DNA of 17,084 bases, taken from an uncultured Collinsella sp. (GTDB taxonomy: Bacteria; Actinomycetota; Coriobacteriia; Coriobacteriales; Coriobacteriaceae). The notes below the pieces were generated by a model. It ran no database searches. It was not told where the DNA came from and saw only the letters and a program-made list of their open reading frames with translations. The position numbers and the translations under genes are program-made. The stretch is taken from the NCBI GenBank assembly GCA_900541285.1, contig UQJA01000032.1, positions 1 to 17,084 on the forward strand, read 5' to 3'. This document shows positions 13,515 through 17,084 of this stretch, piece after piece (position 1 is the first letter of the stretch; every line of letters starts with the position of its first letter).

Positions 13515-13532
13515 TTACTCCCACTCGATGGC
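13515..13532 (-). other. guaA-like 3' tail, candidate attachment-site core
   Basis: Minus strand GCC ATC GAG TGG GAG TAA encodes A-I-E-W-E-stop, the near-invariant end of GMP synthase, followed closely by a terminator. The residues before it (RDDRTE) are not GuaA. A displaced gene tail plus native terminator is what an attR looks like when an element inserts in the 3' end of guaA; the element would then extend to the right, where the accessory genes lie. The match is short and guaA itself is not in the window. Confidence 0.3.
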
Positions 13533-13983
13533 TTCGGTTCTGTCGTCCCGTCACTCCAGTTGCGCCCAGTTTTCGGTTCCGTCTCGAGCCGAGTGCCGCC
13601 AGGTAACGCCATGTCGTGTTTCATCGGCTTCGGGGACAAAAGCTGGGACAACTCCAAAAACTTTTTGCAAACTCAGGGCTTTGAGTTTTTGTTTTTGTCC
13701 CAAAGGAGCTTCCGGCCGTGATTCGGATGCCCGATTGGGCGGAATCGGCCGTTTCTGAAACTCAACCGCAGCATCACGCGCAAGCCACTCGCAACAACTG
13801 CAAATGATTGGTCGCGGGCGGCTTCCAACGCGATTCCAAATTCGCAGGTCAGGCGACTGCGCTGCTGACAGGGAAAGGGAGTCGTATCGGGCGGCTTGCC
13901 CATGAGTCGACGATGAGGCCTCCACCGAATGTCGAGAACATGCTGGTAAAATAGGCAATACTTTTTATGACAGGAGACCGAGC
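13533..13983. other. Gene-free region upstream of the Abi gene
   Basis: No credible gene. Minus-strand frames contain protein-like scraps (for example VPEADETRHGVTWRHSARDG, ending at 13551-13553) broken by frameshifts and stops, so decayed coding DNA is likely. At the right end an extended -10, TGGTAAAAT (13944-13952), and the ribosome site AGGAGA (13972-13977) belong to the Abi gene at 13984. Confidence 0.45.
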
Positions 13984-14946
13984 ATGGCCGAACCCCACGA
14001 TAGGAAGCCGATCCTCACGATCGAGCAGCAGATAGAGCACCTCAAGCAGAAGGGCGTAGCCTTCGAGCTGTGTTCCGAGGAAGAGGCCGCGGACTACCTG
14101 CGCGACAAGTGCAACTTCTTCAAGCTCGCATCCTACCGCAAACTCTTCTCGAAATACGAGGGAGGCCCGCGCGACGGCCGCTACGTAGACCTCGACTTCG
14201 GCCAGCTGCGCCTGCTCGCGGCGCTCGACCAGGAGCTGCGCCACGCCCTGCTCGGCATGACGCTCGACATCGAGCACTTCCAGAAGGTGACACTGCTTCG
14301 CGAGATGGAGGACCGCGGAGAGGACGGCTACGCCATCGTGGCCGACTACATGGCATCGCTTACCGCTGCAAACAGGGAGTACCGCCTGCGCGAGCTCAAG
14401 ATGAGCGGCCGCAGCCCCTACAGCTCGAGCCTCTACGCGAAGTACTCCGGCGACATGCCCGCCTGGGCCTTCCTTGAGCTCACCTCGTTCGGCACCCTCA
14501 TCGACTTCGTGCGCTTCTGCGCCAGGAGATGGGGCGACAGGCGCCTCGAGGCCTCCCACTACGACCTCAAGCGCGTGAAGTCCGTCCGCAACTGCGCCGC
14601 GCACGGCTCGTGCCTGATCAACTGCTTCGCCGAGAGGGGCGCCGCCCGGGGCTCGGCGTCCAGCGGCGTCTCCCGAAGGGGCGCCGCCGTGGGAATTCCC
14701 AAGGCGACCAGGAGGAAGTGGATGGGGAATACGGCCATGCAGGAGGTCGCGACCGTGCTCGTGGCGCACTCCGGCTTGGTACCCGAGGGCTCCTCGCGCT
14801 CGCGCGCCGCATCCGAGCTCGCCGAGATGTTCGCCAGGGCCGGCGGCGAAACCGAGGCGCTGCCCGACAAGGGGCCCGACGCCGCAGCTCGCTCCGCGCT
14901 CGAGTTCCTTCGCAGGTTGACAGAATCGCTCGGGCTGGTAGAATAG
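13984..14946 (+). CDS. Abi family protein (Abi_2; AbiD/AbiF-like HEPN)
   Basis: 320 residues, usual length for Abi_2 (PF07751) abortive-infection proteins. Landmarks: N-terminal LTIEQQIEHLKQKGV (family: T-x-Q-L-L-x-G), NFFKLASYRKLF (43-55), which corresponds to the N-Y-Y-R-L-S-x-Y motif, LDQELRHALL, and SGDMPAWAFLELTSFGTL. The HEPN-type R-x4-H motif is in SVRNCAAHGSCLIN (Arg202, His207), implying RNase activity. The stretch after it (about 218-250) is Gly/Ala/Arg rich, where relatives have a plain helical end. Start ATG 13984 has AGGAG 7 nt upstream and an extended -10 at 13944-13952. Expected role: phage-triggered growth arrest by RNA cleavage. A structured RNA follows directly (14959-15013), as reported for abiF loci. 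It is the first gene of the accessory block. Confidence 0.85.
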   Translation: MAEPHDRKPILTIEQQIEHLKQKGVAFELCSEEEAADYLRDKCNFFKLASYRKLFSKYEGGPRDGRYVDLDFGQLRLLAALDQELRHALLGMTLDIEHFQKVTLLREMEDRGEDGYAIVADYMASLTAANREYRLRELKMSGRSPYSSSLYAKYSGDMPAWAFLELTSFGTLIDFVRFCARRWGDRRLEASHYDLKRVKSVRNCAAHGSCLINCFAERGAARGSASSGVSRRGAAVGIPKATRRKWMGNTAMQEVATVLVAHSGLVPEGSSRSRAASELAEMFARAGGETEALPDKGPDAAARSALEFLRRLTESLGLVE

Positions 14947-14958
14947 CCTGCAGATAGC

Positions 14959-15013
14959 AAAACCTTCACGGTTTTAGGGGCGGACTTGCGCAAGCGACTC
15001 TGCCCTATTTTTA
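14959..15013 (+). ncRNA. Structured RNA downstream of the Abi gene, abiF-RNA-like candidate
   Basis: Starting 13 nt after the Abi stop: hairpin AAAACC/GGTTTT with a TTCAC loop (14959-14975). It is followed without gap by a second stem whose outer arms are GGGC (14978-14981) and GCCC (15002-15005), with the palindrome CTTGCGCAAG inside (14985-14994), then TATTTTTA. The second hairpin can act as terminator. A conserved abiF RNA motif next to abiF genes is known from comparative genomics, and AbiF-type HEPN proteins have been linked to small RNAs that restrain them. I assign this by position and shape, not by a covariance model. Confidence 0.5.
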
Positions 15014-15064
15014 TATTCACTCGCTATAGGAGACGGGTGATACCTGGGTCAATGACAGAACTGA

Positions 15065-15460
15065 GAAGCCCGGAATAATGGATGCGGTATATCCGATTTC
15101 ACTGAGAGAAATTCTCCTAAATCCCGGAACGACAACGCGGATCTACTGGAAAGTGAGCGCTGTCGCGAATATTGCCTTAGCCCAGAATCAAGCCCGGAAC
15201 GATTCGATCCTGATGGGCACTTGGTCAACGAGAGCGGTACGAGAATGTTCGACCCAGAAGACCCGGAAAGGCTTGGAGAAGAGGTCATCGGCATGAGGAA
15301 TAGGGTGCGAATGGCGAAATGCCTGCTGATAGACGACCAAATGGCCATGGTCCGCGAGGTCTGGCCTCAAGCCGTTCAGCTCGACGAGGGCGTGGCGGAC
15401 CTCGGCGATATTGTCGTTCGGGCGACCGAGAACAGCTGCAGGGTAACGGAGAAGCCCTAA
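15065..15460 (+). pseudogene. Hypothetical protein gene without an intact start
   Basis: Open frame of 131 codons ending at TAA 15458-15460. Composition and third-position GC look coding, especially FDPEDPERLGEEVIGMRNRV followed by AKCLLIDDQMAMVREVWPQA. There is no ATG at its 5' end: the first in-frame ATG is at 15245, and a TTG lies at 15221. In the other frame, ATG 15052 starts MTELRSPE and stops at once; a one-base shift near 15070 would join it to this frame, so a frameshift probably broke the gene. Family unknown. It is an acidic small protein between an Abi gene and mobile-element HTH genes. Confidence 0.4.
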
Positions 15461-15943
15461 TCGAGCCGTCGACGCCCGCTCGTCCATCCCAGCTTGCCCA
15501 GACGGCCCTCCCGCAATGTCCTTGTCCCAACGGATGGGTACCATTTACCCGGGTGCACCTGGGGCAACGGGTCGGCAGGCCCGCGCAAGGTCGCTCGCAG
15601 AACACGCAACATCAAACACGACAGAAGAGGCGAACGACAGATGCCGGACCCCGGACGACAGCACCGCGAAAGACGAGCATTCCGACCACAACTGAACAAT
15701 CTTCGATTCTAGGCAGGCGCCCGCATGGGCGCCTTTTACTTTTCAGGGACTTAGCCGCGAGCTAAGGCGCGCGGCTCATGGCCGTTTCGTGAAGGCCCGA
15801 CCAGCTCGACCCGTCTCGACCCATCTCCGCTCGCGCCGTGCTCACTAATCGCCATCAGGCGGTTCAATCGTCGCGCAGACGAAAAGGCACACGATGTCGT
15901 GCGGTGTCCTCGCGCGGTGCCGCACGGGAAGATTGGAGGAACC
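15461..15943. other. Gene-poor spacer with terminator and inverted repeats
   Basis: No gene I can defend. Contents: a + strand terminator (15716-15737); AGCCGCG pairing with CGCGGCT just after it (about 15752-15776); a short direct repeat CTCGACCC near 15800; and an inverted repeat CGTGCGG/CCGCACG (15898-15904, 15920-15926) just upstream of the excisionase-like gene, possibly its operator. Open frames through 15461-15712 lack ribosome sites and look like chance. Confidence 0.5.
15716..15737 (+). terminator. Rho-independent terminator
   Basis: GGCGCCC (15716-15722), GCAT loop, GGGCGCC (15727-15733), then TTTT and a T-rich stretch. It ends rightward transcription from the Abi/hypothetical region and separates it from the HTH/Rep module. 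Confidence 0.85.
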
Positions 15944-16162
15944 ATGGCACGCACAGCCGAATGCGCCGCGCCCGAGGGAAGCCAAGACCGCGACGAATGG
16001 ATGACGGTGATCGAGATGCAGGAGTACATGAGGGCAAGCCGAAACAAGGCATACGACCTCATCTGGTCGGGAGAGATCGACTCGTACAGGCTCGGAAGGA
16101 AGCTCCTGGTGTCGAGGGCGTCAGTGGACGCCTACATCGAGTCGAGGAGCGGGAGAAAATGA
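15944..16162 (+). CDS. Excisionase-family HTH DNA-binding protein
   Basis: 72 residues from ATG 15944, with GGAGG at 15935-15939. The C-terminal 50 residues form the compact winged HTH of the excisionase/MerR-like group: WMTVIEMQEYMRASRNKAY (recognition helix region), LIWSGEIDSYRLGRKLLV (the wing, with the typical G-x-I-x-x-x-R-x-G-R-K pattern), then SRASVDAYIESR. Such proteins direct integrase-mediated excision or regulate mobile-element genes. It leads a run of same-strand small genes (second HTH, Rep-like) typical of the control module of an integrative or plasmid-like element. No integrase is present in the window. An inverted repeat at 15898-15926 upstream may be its binding site. Confidence 0.8.
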   Translation: MARTAECAAPEGSQDRDEWMTVIEMQEYMRASRNKAYDLIWSGEIDSYRLGRKLLVSRASVDAYIESRSGRK

Positions 16163-16240
16163 CGGCGGCGACCGCCCCAGGAGCCGCCCGCGGCCGGGCA
16201 CGCGAGGGAGCCTCGAGACGAAAGGAGCTCGAGGGCGACC

Positions 16241-16509
16241 ATGACCAAGAGCATTAGCAGGAGCCAGGTGAGGCTCATCGCATCGACCAACGCGATATTC
16301 GGCGCCGACGAGGCGTGCGCGATGCTGCGCATCAGCCGCGACGCCATGTACCGGCTCGCCCCAGAGCCCGCCGACCCGCCCCCCCCCCAGACGAGCAGTT
16401 CCCAATCCGCTACATCGGCGGCAAGACGCGCGACGGCATCGTGCTGCACGACGAGCTCGTCGCATGGGTCGAGCGGAACAGCATCGTCGGCTCGCCCAGA
16501 AGGGGCTAG
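16241..16509 (+). pseudogene. Second HTH protein gene, frameshifted at a C10 tract
   Basis: ATG 16241 begins MTKSISRSQVRLIASTNAIF, then GADEACAMLRISRDAMYRL, an HTH of the excisionase type. At 16379-16388 a run of ten C breaks the frame. The sensible continuation, PPPDEQFPIRYIGGKTRDG, IVLHDELVAWVERNSIVG and stop at 16507-16509, lies in another frame. C8 or C11 would restore an 89- to 90-residue protein; with C10 the frame runs on as low-complexity sequence across the next gene. It may be a slippage-controlled (phase-variable) gene, transcriptional slippage, or a sequencing error. The inverted repeat CCTCGAG/CTCGAGG (16211-16217, 16228-16234) flanks AAGGAG upstream. Confidence 0.65.
16379..16388. 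repeat. C10 homopolymer inside the second HTH gene
   Basis: Ten consecutive C between the HTH half and the C-terminal half of the gene; it is the point where the reading frame changes. Tracts of this length slip readily during replication and are also prone to sequencing error. Confidence 0.9.
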
Positions 16510-16514
16510 CGCCG

Positions 16515-17030
16515 ATGGCGGCCGCAGGCCCGAAGGGGCGCGACGGCCCCTCCCCGCGCGAGTTCACGACGGTACGGCACTTCATGATGGCGGACCTGGG
16601 CCTCTCCGGCCTTCCCCTGCTCGTCTACGCGCGCATCTTCGGCTTCTGCGACCCCGGGTGCGGCTACATCCAGAGCAAGGGCGGCCTGGCCCGATTCCTC
16701 AACGTGCAGGAGCGCAGCGTCCACCGCGCCATCCGCGACCTGCTCGACCAGGGCCTCATCGAGGAGTGCGGCATGCACGCCCCGGCACGCGGGCACGCCA
16801 CCAAGCGGTACCGCATCGTGCGCGAGAGGCTGCCGCCCGGAGCGCTGGCAACCCCTGACGAATCGTCAGGGTTCCCGGCGCGAAAGGGTGACGAAATGAC
16901 AGGGTTCGCCGCGAACAAGGGTGACGAACCGTCAGGGTTCGCAGCCCGAACCCCTGACGAGATGTCAGGCAAACCCCTGACGATATGCCACCCAATAAGC
17001 AAAAGGGACAACAAGGACTTCAGAAGATAA
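16515..17030 (+). CDS. Winged-helix replication-initiator-like / HTH protein with internal repeats
   Basis: 171 residues from ATG 16515, 5 bp after the preceding gene; an in-frame ATG at 16464 would overlap that gene. Residues 15-105 form a winged-helix domain resembling N-terminal domains of Rep or replication-control proteins: REFTTVRHFMMADLGLSGLP, LVYARIFGFC, then YIQSKGGLARFLNVQERSVH (recognition helix) and RAIRDLLDQGLIEEC. Residues 114-157 are four 11-residue repeats (PDESSGFPARK, GDEMTGFAANK, GDEPSGFAART, PDEMSGKPLTI) encoded by an iteron-like DNA array. The rest is a basic tail. Location in a small-gene run with excisionase-like HTH genes suggests control of replication or transfer of a mobile element. 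Whether it is a true initiator cannot be decided from the sequence. Confidence 0.7.
   Translation: MAAAGPKGRDGPSPREFTTVRHFMMADLGLSGLPLLVYARIFGFCDPGCGYIQSKGGLARFLNVQERSVHRAIRDLLDQGLIEECGMHAPARGHATKRYRIVRERLPPGALATPDESSGFPARKGDEMTGFAANKGDEPSGFAARTPDEMSGKPLTICHPISKRDNKDFRR
16853..16991. repeat. Four 33-bp iteron-like tandem repeats plus a partial copy
   Basis: Palindromic 19-bp cores start at 16853, 16886, 16919 and 16952, exactly 33 bp apart (about three helical turns). The first, CCCTGACGAATCGTCAGGG, is perfect apart from its centre. The third keeps TGACG/CGTCA and the fourth CCTGAC/GTCAGG; the second, GGGTGACGAAATGACAGGG, is degenerate. A fifth half-copy (CCCTGACGATATG) begins at 16975. The array lies in the 3' end of a DNA-binding protein gene, as iterons in rep genes of some plasmids do. 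Confidence 0.75.
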
Positions 17031-17044
17031 GGAAGGGGCGCCCG

Positions 17045-17084
17045 ATGGACCGAGCGGGACTCATCACCCTGGAGCAGGCCCGGG
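17045..17084 (+). CDS. Start of a further gene, 3' truncated by the window
   Basis: ATG 17045 preceded by AAGGAAGGGG (17029-17038), reading MDRAGLITLEQAR before the window ends. It starts 14 bp after the Rep-like gene, so it is probably in the same operon. Too short to identify. Confidence 0.5.
   Translation, partial: MDRAGLITLEQAR

Noticed and set aside
3231..13532. The two IEWE tails as direct repeats bounding a single 10-kb integrated element
   Set aside because: The shared core is only about 15 bases with mismatches, the left copy has no U-tracted terminator and reads as a different protein end, and no integrase lies between them.
13849..14769. A 306-codon minus-strand frame antisense to the Abi gene
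   Set aside because: Val/Glu/Gly/Ala-rich shadow opposite a well-supported Abi_2 protein with its own ribosome site.
16853..16991. CRISPR array (33-bp periodic palindromic repeats)
   Set aside because: The parts between cores are not unique spacers but similar sequence, the array is in frame within a gene, and there are no cas genes.

Overview
The window looks like a GC-rich Coriobacteriia (Collinsella-like) gut chromosome. The case rests on consistently high GC at third codon positions, mannose-family PTS genes, a LevR-type regulator that appears to have lost its sigma-54 contacts, and accessory genes of types common in that group. The genus is inferred from gene content and codon style; no rRNA or marker gene is present. 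The left edge is a contig end: a run of 14 G truncates the first gene.

Layout, left to right. (1) 1-1915: a 5'-truncated aldo/keto reductase and a YqhD/butanol-dehydrogenase-type alcohol dehydrogenase, both on +, a likely aldehyde-reducing pair. (2) 1940-3349, minus strand: a decayed AAA-type ATPase, directly preceded in the same frame by an intact ToxN/AbiQ superfamily (TenpN-like) RNase toxin. The toxin has its own promoter and a structured leader that could be its RNA antitoxin. A decayed gene end follows. (3) 3392-5181, plus strand: a lower-GC, Clostridia-like cassette with two palindromic operators, one close to a DtxR/IdeR iron box. It carries a class I methyltransferase, a second methyltransferase cut off and fused to a foreign membrane tail, and a TcmP/LCM-type methyltransferase. 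It ends in a 21-bp bidirectional terminator. (4) 5277-12772, minus strand: a sugar-use locus. A 913-residue LevR-like regulator precedes PTS EIIB-EIIC-EIID-EIIA, a GH172 (DUF2961) glycosidase and a ROK fructokinase-type sugar kinase. The simplest reading is import and phosphorylation of a small fructoside or furanoside by the PTS, intracellular cleavage by GH172, and capture of the free hexose by the kinase. (5) 12800-13500: a gene-poor junction with a small ORF, gene remnants, and a minus-strand terminator beside a guaA-like 3' tail. (6) 13530-17084, plus strand: accessory DNA that reads like part of a mobile element. It holds an Abi_2 (AbiD/F) HEPN protein followed by a structured RNA, a hypothetical gene with no proper start, an excisionase-like HTH protein, a second HTH gene broken at a C10 tract, and a winged-helix Rep-like gene whose 3' end contains four 33-bp repeats resembling iterons. 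The start of one more gene runs off the right edge.

The points most worth pursuing are the sigma-54-type regulator without GAFTGA or Walker B residues, its PTS/GH172/kinase operon, two separate RNA-linked toxin or defence candidates (TenpN-like with leader, Abi_2 with 3' RNA), and the iteron-like array inside a coding region.
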